A stretch of DNA of 12,530 bases from the NCBI GenBank assembly GCA_021785155.1, contig JAJYGE010000317.1:1-12530 (forward strand), given 5' to 3'. The notes beneath the pieces were generated by a model. The model was not told where the DNA came from and searched no databases. It worked only from the letters and a program-made list of their open reading frames with translations. A program made the position numbers and the translations under genes. Below are positions 6,492 through 12,530 of this stretch, in pieces (positions within the stretch are counted from its first letter, which is position 1; each line of letters begins with the position of its first letter). The DNA comes from Planctomycetota bacterium. Its GTDB lineage: Bacteria > Planctomycetota > Phycisphaerae > WQYP01.

Positions 6492-6641
6492 ATGGTAATC
6501 ATTGCCAAAATAAAAAAATGGGATAACAGCCGCTCCCCGCGGATGCCCAAAACGGTGGCCCAACACATGGGGTTAGAACTTGGCACATTGGTCCGGTTAA
6601 CACCAGTGCCCGCGTCAAAATACACCGGTACAGCGGATTAA
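6492..6641 (+). pseudogene. Truncated MazE/AbrB-type antitoxin, no toxin partner
   Basis: The 49-codon frame reads AKIKKWDNS, then PRMPKTVAQHMGLELGTLVRL, and stops at TAA 6639-6641. MazE-family swapped-hairpin DNA-binding domains read AKIxKWGNSLAxRIPKxxxxxxGLxxGxxVEL, so the N-terminal DNA-binding half is clear. Complete MazE proteins are about 75-85 residues. The toxin-binding C-terminus is missing here, the usual Gly before NS is Asp, and the hydrophobic LA after NS is replaced. No MazF-like frame follows. It is best read as a decayed antitoxin, although an orphan DNA-binding peptide is possible. From 6642 to 6868 I see no gene. Confidence 0.6.
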
Positions 6642-6868
6642 CGGTCGAATTGGGAAAGAATTGTTCTAAAGGACGAGGATCAGTGGCCCGATACGTATAT
6701 TTTCCGGACCGCGGGGATTGCGCACATCTCAATTTTTCGCCCTCATCCCGGCGCGAGATGGCGAATCGATATTATGCTTTAGGTCTGTCAACGGCGTCAC
6801 GTGCCCGCAAAACAGGGTTCTCCCTGGTAGGTCCAAGCAAGTATTTTTTTGTTTAAGGCGGAGAATTC

Positions 6869-8212
6869 ATGCGGCGCGTAGTTATTACGGGAATTGGGGC
6901 AGTTTCTCCGCACGGACTAAAAAGTGCGGACTTGTGGACAGCACTGACTGAAATGCGCTCCGGCATTGCACCATTGACGGCGTTTGATCCCGGATCTTTT
7001 CCCAGCCGGATTGCCGGGCAGGTTCCCACCTTCAAAACGATGGATTTTGTTCCCAAGAGTTATCGCAAGGCCACAAAGATAATGGCGCGCGATATTGAAC
7101 TTGCCGTGGTCGCCGCGGATGGCGCGGTTCGAGATGCGCATCTGGCGACACGGGGCGTGATGGAATCCCTTGGCGGCAAAAAGCCCGATGATTCCTGGTT
7201 TGACGTAGACCCACGGCGCATTGGCTGCAATATAGGGGCCGGCTTAATTTGTGCTGATCTTAATGAATTAGCGTTGGCCATGGCCGCCGCCAAAGCGGAT
7301 GACGGAAGTTTAAGCCTGCAAAAATGGGGCCGATCCGATGATCCCTCCAAACCCAGCGGCATGGATTTGCTGACGCCGCTGTGGCTGCTGAAATATCTGC
7401 CCAACATGCTGGCATGTCATGTCAGCATTATTCATGACACACAGGGGCCTTCCAATACTATCACCTGTCAGCAGGCGTCCGCGGGACTGGCCGTGGCCGA
7501 GGCGTGCCGAACCATTCAACGCGGTCAGGCGGATATCGCCCTGGTGGGAGGATGTGAATCCATGGTACACCCCATGGGACTCATGAGGTGGACGATTCTG
7601 AACCGTCTAACCAACTCCGGCAATGACCAGCCGGCGCTGGCCTGCAGACCGATGGATCAAGGGGCTTCCGGCACCGTGATTGCCGAAGGTGGTAGTGTGT
7701 TGATTCTAGAAGAGTTGGAACATGCTTTGGCCCGTGGCGGAAAAATATACGCCGAGGTTGCGGGTTCAGGTGCCTCATCCAGCGCCTGCGGCATAGCCGG
7801 ACCGGATCCAGCCGGTGAAGCGATGGCGGTGGCTATGCGGAAGTCCATGAAAGACGCGGGCATCAGTGCCGGAGATATCCAGTTGGTCATACCCTGCGGC
7901 TACGGAATTGCCGCGCACGATCAGGCGGAAGCAGCTGCGCTTAATAGCGTATTTTCTTCGCACCGTCCGGAAGTCCTTCCTGTTCGCGGTGGTATTGGCG
8001 ATGCCGGGGCTGGATCGCAAGCATTGGACCTTGCCGCCGCAGCCTTGGCGTTACACCATCAGACCGTTCCGGGAGCGGTGAATTGCACTGCCCCGATCGC
8101 GGAACTTAATGTGCCGCAGCAGACTCATGCGACCACAGTTAAGCACGCGCTGGTGACAACCGGCTCGCTGGCCGGCCTGAATTCCACAGTAGTCTTAAGA
8201 CGCTTTACATAA
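6869..8212 (+). CDS. Catalytically dead ketosynthase (chain-length-factor/KS-beta-like)
   Basis: This 447-residue thiolase-fold protein of the FabF type starts RRVVITGIGAVSPHG. The ATG has GGAG 5 bases upstream. Aligned by eye with the next gene, the nucleophile position in TITCQQASAGLA is Gln202 (C200 and Q201 precede it). The first catalytic His (HGTGT in active enzymes) is Cys343 in IPCGYGIAAHDQ. The second His is Asp378 in GGIGDAG, and the active-site Lys is Arg373. It therefore cannot condense acyl chains alone. Gln at the Cys position is the hallmark of KS-beta (chain-length factor) and of KSQ decarboxylating domains. Lying 48 bases before an intact ketosynthase, it most likely forms a heterodimer that sets chain length or shape. 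KSQ-like decarboxylation is less likely because the His residues are also lost. Confidence 0.85.
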   Translation: MRRVVITGIGAVSPHGLKSADLWTALTEMRSGIAPLTAFDPGSFPSRIAGQVPTFKTMDFVPKSYRKATKIMARDIELAVVAADGAVRDAHLATRGVMESLGGKKPDDSWFDVDPRRIGCNIGAGLICADLNELALAMAAAKADDGSLSLQKWGRSDDPSKPSGMDLLTPLWLLKYLPNMLACHVSIIHDTQGPSNTITCQQASAGLAVAEACRTIQRGQADIALVGGCESMVHPMGLMRWTILNRLTNSGNDQPALACRPMDQGASGTVIAEGGSVLILEELEHALARGGKIYAEVAGSGASSSACGIAGPDPAGEAMAVAMRKSMKDAGISAGDIQLVIPCGYGIAAHDQAEAAALNSVFSSHRPEVLPVRGGIGDAGAGSQALDLAAAALALHHQTVPGAVNCTAPIAELNVPQQTHATTVKHALVTTGSLAGLNSTVVLRRFT

Positions 8213-8227
8213 AAAGCAACAATACCG

Positions 8228-8245
8228 ATCAGGCATACGCCTGAT
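8228..8245 (+). promoter_or_regulatory. Hairpin between the two ketosynthase genes
   Basis: ATCAGGC (8228-8234) and GCCTGAT (8239-8245) form a perfect 7-bp stem with an ATAC loop. It lies in the 48-base gap and ends 6 bases before the GGAG that serves the second gene. No T-run follows, so it probably acts on mRNA stability or on the ratio of the two proteins rather than as a terminator. That role is inference. Confidence 0.4.
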
Positions 8246-8260
8246 GCGAATGGAGCAATC

Positions 8261-9571
8261 ATGAAAAATCGTGTGGTAATAACGGGAATCGGATGGGTTA
8301 CACCCCTGGGCCGAACGATTGATGAGGTGTGGCCGAAACTGCTGGCCGGTGAAAGCGGCATTGCGCCGACCACACTCTTTGACGCCCGATCATTTCCGAC
8401 GCAGTTCGCCGCAGAGGTCAAAAATTACCATCTTCCCGAAAGCCTCAGGCAATCCGGCAAGCATCAGGAAATCAGCCGGGCGACCGAATTCGCACTGGAT
8501 GCGGCACAGCAGGCCTGGAGCATGGCGGGGTTGCCGCAACCAGGCTCAAAGCAGGCGGACCAGATTGATCCGTATTGCGTGGGCGTCTATCTCGGAAGTG
8601 GAGACGCGGCCCTGGATTTTGATAATTTCACCCGGACCGCCCTGGCGTCGTGGAATCAGGAAAGTCGCAGCTTGGATATAGGTAAATGGGGGCAGCGAGC
8701 CTTACATTCATTTAACGCGTTGCGGGAAATTGAACAGGAACCCGCCATGCCAATCTCACATTTAAGCATGGAATTTAATGCGCGCGGGCCGGCCATGAAC
8801 TGCCTCACCGCGTGCGCCGCTTCCACACAGGCCCTGGGAGAGGCGGCGGAATTAATCCGCCGTGGTGATGCGGATGTGATTATCTCCGGCGGTGCCCATT
8901 CCATGATTCATCCATTTGGAGTCACCGGCTTCAATCGCCTGACGGCTCTATCAACCTTCAATGAGGATCCAGCGCGTTCCTGCCGCCCCTTTGATGCCAC
9001 CCGCAGCGGCTTTGTTATCGGTGAAGGTGCCGGCGTACTGATTCTGGAAAGCCTTTCCCATGCCCAGGCCCGCGGCGCGAAGATTCTGGCGGAAGTGGTG
9101 GGCTATGGCAGCAGCGCCGATGCGTATCGCGTTACGGATCAACACCCGGAAGGCCGGGGAGCAATTGTGGCCATTGAATCCGCCCTGCGCGATGCCAATA
9201 TGCAAATCGGCGATATTGATTATATCAACGCGCATGGCACAGGCACGAAGGAAAATGACTCCACCGAAACCCACGCCATTAAAGGTGTATTCAAGGAACG
9301 GTCCAAATGTGTTCCAATCAGCAGCATCAAAAGCATGATGGGGCATCTGATTGCCGCAGCCGGTGCCGTGGAAGCAATTACCTGTGTGTTATGTATCCGC
9401 GATCAGATTATTCCACCCACAGCCAATTACAGCGTGCCCGACCCCGAGTGCGATTTGGATTATGTGCCCAATAAGGCCCGAAAAATGAAAGTGGATGTCG
9501 CCATGTCCAACAGTTTCGGCTTCGGCGGGCAGAATGACACATTAATTGTCCGACGCTTTTTCAATTCATGA
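8261..9571 (+). CDS. Beta-ketoacyl-ACP synthase, FabF-type (KS-alpha)
   Basis: This 436-residue ketosynthase condenses malonyl-ACP with an acyl-ACP, releasing CO2. It starts KNRVVITGIGWVTPLG. The full catalytic set is present: C185 in NCLTACAAS, H325 in INAHGTGTKEND, K357 in SSIKSMMGH and H362. The end, MSNSFGFGGQNDTLIV, is the glycine-rich oxyanion region of the family. The ATG is preceded by GGAG with a 5-base spacer. Some 25 residues after ~118 (DFDNFTRTALASWNQESRS) differ from the compact FabF that I know. The inactive ketosynthase upstream shares this general layout, so the two arose by duplication and probably work as a pair. Whether the product is ordinary fatty acid or a special lipid or polyketide cannot be read here, as no ACP, KR or DH gene is in view. 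Confidence 0.92.
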   Translation: MKNRVVITGIGWVTPLGRTIDEVWPKLLAGESGIAPTTLFDARSFPTQFAAEVKNYHLPESLRQSGKHQEISRATEFALDAAQQAWSMAGLPQPGSKQADQIDPYCVGVYLGSGDAALDFDNFTRTALASWNQESRSLDIGKWGQRALHSFNALREIEQEPAMPISHLSMEFNARGPAMNCLTACAASTQALGEAAELIRRGDADVIISGGAHSMIHPFGVTGFNRLTALSTFNEDPARSCRPFDATRSGFVIGEGAGVLILESLSHAQARGAKILAEVVGYGSSADAYRVTDQHPEGRGAIVAIESALRDANMQIGDIDYINAHGTGTKENDSTETHAIKGVFKERSKCVPISSIKSMMGHLIAAAGAVEAITCVLCIRDQIIPPTANYSVPDPECDLDYVPNKARKMKVDVAMSNSFGFGGQNDTLIVRRFFNS

Positions 9572-9597
9572 CATCGCACCGCCAAAACTGCTATGAT
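9568..9597 (+). promoter_or_regulatory. Sigma-70-like promoter overlapping the ketosynthase stop codon
   Basis: ATGACA (9568-9573, 5 of 6) and TATGAT (9592-9597, 5 of 6) are separated by 18 bases. The -35 box overlaps the TGA at 9569-9571. It would start transcription near 9604 and drive the PqiA-like gene separately from the ketosynthases. Confidence 0.5.
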
Positions 9598-9605
9598 AAC
9601 GCGGT

Positions 9606-9628
9606 CGCCTGAGGCAGTGCACCAGGCG
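9606..9628 (+). promoter_or_regulatory. 5'-end hairpin of the PqiA-like transcript
   Basis: CGCCTG (9606-9611) and CAGGCG (9623-9628) form a perfect 6-bp stem with an 11-base loop containing the GTGCAC palindrome. If the promoter at 9568-9597 is used, the stem starts within a few bases of the transcript 5' end. That placement often protects mRNA. This is a positional inference. Confidence 0.3.
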
Positions 9629-9653
9629 GAAAACTCTAACCGGGCAGGTGGAA

Positions 9654-10187
9654 GTGGCTGACAATAAACGCAAATCTCTCTGGCAATATTACCCCCGGCG
9701 GGTTGATATTATTATCTATCTTCTTCTGCTTCTGGGGCTGTTGGTTACGGCGCAATGCCTGCCGGTGTTGGCGATTAAAAAATTAGTTTTCTGGAAAAGC
9801 CAGTATTCACTATGGTCTGGAACCATCGGTCTATTTCGCGATCAGCACTATGGGCTGGGCGTCATTCTGCTGACATTTTCAATATTTTTTCCCTTTGCCA
9901 AACTTTGTACGCTGCTGATACTTTGGTGTGGAAAATTTACCGATGACCAGCGCATCCGGGCCTTCAAATGGCTGGAAATTCTGGGCCGGTGGTCCATGCT
10001 GGATGTGTTTGTCGTCGCGATGATTGTGGTGATCGCGAAATCCGGTGGCGTCCTGCAAGCCTCACCAAAAATCGGAATTTATCTCTTTGCGGTGGCGGTA
10101 CTGCTGTCGCTGATTGTCACGGTCTATATCCGATCCCTGGCACGCCGCGTTTCACCGAAAGCAAGGCAGGCCATGACGGATGGTTAA
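9654..10187 (+). CDS. Single-domain PqiA/LetA-family inner-membrane protein
   Basis: This protein of about 177 residues has four predicted membrane segments, around IIIYLLLLLGLLVTAQCLPVL, VILLTFSIFFPFAKLCTLLI, LDVFVVAMIVVIA and IYLFAVAVLLSLIVTVYI. The FPxxKL motif in segment 2 and GRWSMLDVFVVAMIV in segment 3 are signatures of the PqiA domain. PqiA and LetA proteins have two such domains and work with MCE proteins (PqiB, LetB) in lipid transport across the envelope. This gene encodes one domain, and no MCE gene is in the window. GTG at 9654 is chosen because AGG lies 5 bases before it. GTG at 9648 (two residues more) has no ribosome-binding site. Its position after two acyl-chain-building enzymes is consistent with a membrane-lipid role, which is inference. 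Confidence 0.85.
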   Translation: MADNKRKSLWQYYPRRVDIIIYLLLLLGLLVTAQCLPVLAIKKLVFWKSQYSLWSGTIGLFRDQHYGLGVILLTFSIFFPFAKLCTLLILWCGKFTDDQRIRAFKWLEILGRWSMLDVFVVAMIVVIAKSGGVLQASPKIGIYLFAVAVLLSLIVTVYIRSLARRVSPKARQAMTDG

Positions 10188-11224
10188 TGGCCGGTGCGCT
10201 GCGTCGGCGTGGCCGCCGGAAACTTCCAGTCCACGGAACTTCGAGCGTCAAAGTGATGGGCCTTATCCATTTCGGCCAGAACGGCTTTTTCCGCATCCGT
10301 CAGTGCTTCCGGCAATACCACCAGAATTCTGCATAATTGATCACCTTTGGTGCCATCCCGAGCCGCAATGCCGCGCCCCTTGATGCGCAGTTTTTTCCCC
10401 GAGTTGATTCCGGGTGGAATGCGTAACTCCACCGGCCCGTCCAATGTGGGCACACGGACAGTGGTGCCCGCGGCGGCTTCCGAGGCGCTAAGCGGTAATT
10501 CCAGAAGAATATCGTGCCCCAATCGCGTAAAGTAAGAATGGGCGGTAACGTGGGTGATAATAACCAGGTCTCCCCGGCTGCCTCCCATGACGGAGGGTTG
10601 GCCTTTGCCCCGCACCCGTACCTTGGAGCCTTCATCCACACCGGGGGGAATCTTCACGCTGATGGTTTCGGAAAGCGCCCGGTTGGCAGCGTCAAAGCGT
10701 AAATCCAGTGTGGTACCACGGGCGGCATGTTCAAAACTCAACGTCACATGATGCACAATATCCGTTCCGGCGGCTTCCGGCATATCCGACGCTTCCGCGG
10801 CAAACGGCGAAGCCGTGCCGCGCCGGCTTTTGCGCCGGCGGCTGCCCATGGATTCAAAAAGGTCATTGAGGTCCACATCGCCAAAATCTACCGTGCCTCC
10901 GCCCGGTGTGCGCCGCGAATAACGGAACGCGGAACCATCCCGGGCCGAGCCTGCCGCGGCCGCAGCAGCGGCAGCTTCAGCGGCCGCGGCACTGCTGACG
11001 CCGGCATGACCGAACTGATCATACGCCGACCGTTTTTTCGTATCGCTTAAAATATCGTACGCCTCCTGAACCTCCTTGAATTTGCTCTCGGCAGATTTGT
11101 CATTTTTATTAATATCCGGATGAAATTTCCGCGCCAGCTTGCGATAAGCCGTTTTAATCTGATCGGCACTGGCGGACTTGCCAATCCCCAGTACCTCATA
11201 AAAATCTCTTTTCATATCAGCCAT
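10184..11224 (-). CDS. DnaJ/CbpA-type co-chaperone without zinc finger
   Basis: This 346-residue J-protein (class B) stimulates DnaK ATPase and delivers unfolded clients in the cytoplasm. The J domain is RDFYEVLGI ... HPD (35-37) ... AYDILSDTKKRSAYDQFG (6-72). Next come a poly-Ala segment (79-91), a short Gly-rich part, and DLNDLFESMG (118-127). The two substrate-binding beta domains follow from about 155 (VHHVTLSFEHAARGTT ... IPPGVDEGSKVRVRGKG ... GDLVI ... IPPGINSGKKLRIKGRG). No CxxCxGxG repeats exist, so it is CbpA-like rather than true DnaJ. The ATG at 11224 is preceded by GGTGA with a suitable gap. A GTG at 11233 is possible. The stop codon overlaps that of the convergent PqiA gene. Confidence 0.93.
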   Translation of the reverse strand: MADMKRDFYEVLGIGKSASADQIKTAYRKLARKFHPDINKNDKSAESKFKEVQEAYDILSDTKKRSAYDQFGHAGVSSAAAAEAAAAAAAAGSARDGSAFRYSRRTPGGGTVDFGDVDLNDLFESMGSRRRKSRRGTASPFAAEASDMPEAAGTDIVHHVTLSFEHAARGTTLDLRFDAANRALSETISVKIPPGVDEGSKVRVRGKGQPSVMGGSRGDLVIITHVTAHSYFTRLGHDILLELPLSASEAAAGTTVRVPTLDGPVELRIPPGINSGKKLRIKGRGIAARDGTKGDQLCRILVVLPEALTDAEKAVLAEMDKAHHFDARSSVDWKFPAATPTQRTGH

Positions 11225-11253
11225 TTTTTTCACCGGTCTCCAAGTTCGCAGTG

Positions 11254-11283
11254 ATTATACTCGATACGCCGATTCCATCGCCA
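11254..11283 (-). promoter_or_regulatory. Promoter of the DnaJ-type gene
   Basis: On the minus strand a perfect TATAAT (11259-11254) follows TGGCGA (11283-11278, 3 of 6) with an 18-base spacer. Transcription would begin near 11247, leaving a ~22-base leader. No CIRCE inverted repeat (TTAGCACTC-N9-GAGTGCTAA) is visible here, so HrcA control is not indicated. Confidence 0.55.
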
Positions 11284-11305
11284 GAACAATTCAGTTCCAC
11301 TGCGG

Positions 11306-11334
11306 CGGGATGTGGGCCGGAAGCGACCATCCCG
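11306..11334 (-). terminator. Hairpin downstream of scpB
   Basis: CGGGATG (11306-11312) and CATCCCG (11328-11334) form a perfect 7-bp stem with a 15-base loop. It lies between the scpB stop and the DnaJ promoter. No T-run follows on the minus strand, so calling it the scpB terminator is tentative. Confidence 0.3.
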
Positions 11335-11406
11335 TGGGGATCGTTCTGAATTACCGTGATCTGACCTGACAACATGGATTTTCCGGGAAATTACACCCGA
11401 TCTCTG

Positions 11407-12114
11407 TCACACCGGCTCTTTGAGCTGATCGGCCTTGGGTAAATCCTTCAGGCTCGACAAGCCAAAGACTTCCAGAAAATGTTTGGTCGTGCCATACAGC
11501 ATGGGCCGGCCCACATCTTCAGCGCGCCCCACGATTTTTACGAGATTATATTCCATCAGCGTGCGGATGACTTCTCCACAGGCCACACCCCGGATCGCCT
11601 CCACATCCACCCGCAAAATCGGCTGCTTATAGGCAATAATGGCCAGGGTCTCCAGTGCCGCCGGTGTCAGGCGTCCCTCGTCGCGTTTCCGCATCAGACG
11701 CTGAATATATTCCGCGTACTGCGGCAGTGTGAGTATCTGATATCCTCCCGCGCGCTCTTCAATTCTAAACGCCGCTTCGCGCTGGTCATAAGCGTGGTTC
11801 AACTCTTCCACCGCCAGTTTCACCGCCCGCGTGGAATCCAATCCCAATGTCTGGGTGATTTTAGCTGCGGAAAGCGGCACATCGCTGGCAAACAATAATG
11901 CCTCGAGCACCTGTCGCAGCGGCATCTGTTCGGCGGCAATAGGATCAGCAAGCGCATGGACTGTCGTGTCACCGTTGGAAGAATCCGTCGGCTCAGGGGC
12001 GGCAACAACGCCATCGTCCGCGGCAGACGCCGCCGGAACTGCGGGCGGCGCTGCATCCATTGCTTCTTCCACCGGTTCTTGCGAAGACATTTCGTGTTCA
12101 GTGACTGTTTTCAT
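11407..12114 (-). CDS. scpB: Segregation and condensation protein B
   Basis: ScpB is the winged-helix subunit that dimerises and binds ScpA in the Smc-ScpAB complex, which compacts and segregates chromosomes. The first winged helix begins PLRQVLEALLFASDVPLS (65-82). The second contains LTPAALETLAIIAYKQPI (149-166), VEAIRGVACGEVIRTLMEYN (171-190) and the VGRPMLYGTTKHFLEVFGL block (201-219). About 60 N-terminal residues, rich in Ala, Pro, Glu and Asp, precede the domain and are presumably disordered. The start is uncertain: ATG 12114 (235 residues) is my choice, ATG 12090 is equally possible, and a TTG at 12177 has no ribosome-binding site. None of them has a strong Shine-Dalgarno. No scpA is in the window. 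Confidence 0.93.
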   Translation of the reverse strand: MKTVTEHEMSSQEPVEEAMDAAPPAVPAASAADDGVVAAPEPTDSSNGDTTVHALADPIAAEQMPLRQVLEALLFASDVPLSAAKITQTLGLDSTRAVKLAVEELNHAYDQREAAFRIEERAGGYQILTLPQYAEYIQRLMRKRDEGRLTPAALETLAIIAYKQPILRVDVEAIRGVACGEVIRTLMEYNLVKIVGRAEDVGRPMLYGTTKHFLEVFGLSSLKDLPKADQLKEPV

Positions 12115-12214
12115 AACCAAGAATTTACTGCCTGCACCACCGAGAGTAAAGCGCACAAGATTCCGGGCAGTCTGCAAAGTGGGTTAGCGCTTTTGGCGCA
12201 TCAGGCCCGAAAGC

Positions 12215-12251
12215 CGGCTCATCAAGAGCCGTGTGTTTGGAAACGCACGGC
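12215..12251. promoter_or_regulatory. Overlapping, mutually exclusive hairpins upstream of scpB
   Basis: CGGCTC (12215-12220) pairs with GAGCCG (12226-12231) around ATCAA. A second, longer stem pairs GCCGTGTGTTT (12228-12238) with AAACGCACGGC (12241-12251), with one G-T wobble. Both need bases 12228-12231, so only one can form. The site lies about 100 bases before the scpB start. The rest of 12252-12530 holds small inverted repeats (GGCTC/GAGCC at 12351-12369, CGGCAT/ATGCCG near 12482-12495) and no gene I can support on either strand. Confidence 0.35.
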
Positions 12252-12530
12252 CCTCAGCGAAGACCATTTCAGGGGCGCAATTGAAGGCCGCAACGTCCAG
12301 CCCCGCCAAAAGTGTCAAGCCCCCGAAGACAATTTGGCTCGCAATGGTAGGGCTCCTCACGATTGAGCCATCGCCGGAAGGAGAGTCGAATCGCTCCGGA
12401 ACTCAGCTCTACCAAGCCAGGAGGTCTCTGCGCGCAATCGCGGAGGGGCGTGGCCATTTTTCCGGGCGAACAGCGCAATCAGCGGCATAAATGCCGGCGC
12501 TTAGAGAAGGTTTCGTCCTGAAAACTCGCA

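Noticed and set aside
6813..6850. CAGGG-TTCT-CCCTG hairpin and later T-run as an intrinsic terminator
   Set aside because: The T-run begins about 15 bases after the stem, too far for intrinsic termination, and no intact gene ends just before it.
12290..12318. Perfect TTGACA on the minus strand as a promoter for scpB
   Set aside because: No -10-like hexamer lies 16-18 bases downstream, so it is probably chance.
12380..12413. tRNA-like words on the minus strand (GGTAGAGC and TTCGACTCTCC)
   Set aside because: There is no matching D-stem, no anticodon arm between them, T-stem pairs fail, and no acceptor stem closes. It is not a tRNA gene.
12233..12490. 85-codon plus-strand frame upstream of scpB
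   Set aside because: No recognisable domain, no ribosome-binding site, low-complexity composition. I see no support for a real gene.
1..12530. CRISPR array or other defence system
   Set aside because: No regularly spaced long direct repeats and no cas or defence-type genes were seen. The only related item is the truncated antitoxin.

Overview
The window (about 54% GC by eye) reads as chromosomal DNA of a Gram-negative-type bacterium. I infer a member of the Planctomycetota or a relative, with moderate to low confidence. The grounds are the overall protein character, a paired FabF-like ketosynthase set, a signal-peptide glycosidase, a PqiA-type inner-membrane protein and several decayed REP-associated (RAYT) transposases. 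No rRNA, tRNA or CRISPR array was found.

Layout, left to right. (1) On the plus strand, the 3' part of an (alpha/alpha)6-type glycosidase gene is followed by a fumarylacetoacetate-hydrolase-family gene. (2) A long stem-loop separates these from a minus-strand translation operon, tsf-pyrH-frr, which has no rpsB in front of it. The tsf upstream region instead contains two tandem hairpins and a larger nested three-way-junction-like structure. (3) From 4165 to 6262 a minus-strand secreted GH63/trehalase-like glycosidase is bracketed by three RAYT C-terminal fragments and by TGTCCC/GGGACA element ends. One fragment lies directly in front of the glycosidase start. (4) From 6263 to 6868 there is intergenic DNA with spaced TACTG repeats, a promoter and a truncated MazE-like antitoxin without a toxin.

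(5) From 6869 to 9571 lie two plus-strand ketosynthases. The first has lost the whole Cys-His-His catalytic set (Q202, C343, D378), like a chain-length factor. The second keeps it (C185, H325, H362). Together they look like a KS-beta/KS-alpha heterodimer making a specialised acyl chain. A single-domain PqiA-like membrane protein follows from what looks like its own promoter. (6) On the minus strand are a zinc-finger-less DnaJ/CbpA-type co-chaperone, whose stop codon overlaps that of the PqiA gene, and scpB. The last 350 bases hold no gene I can support, but they contain overlapping hairpins.

The parts I consider most worth a second look are the catalytically dead ketosynthase partner, the structured region in front of tsf, and the RAYT remnants around the GH63 gene.
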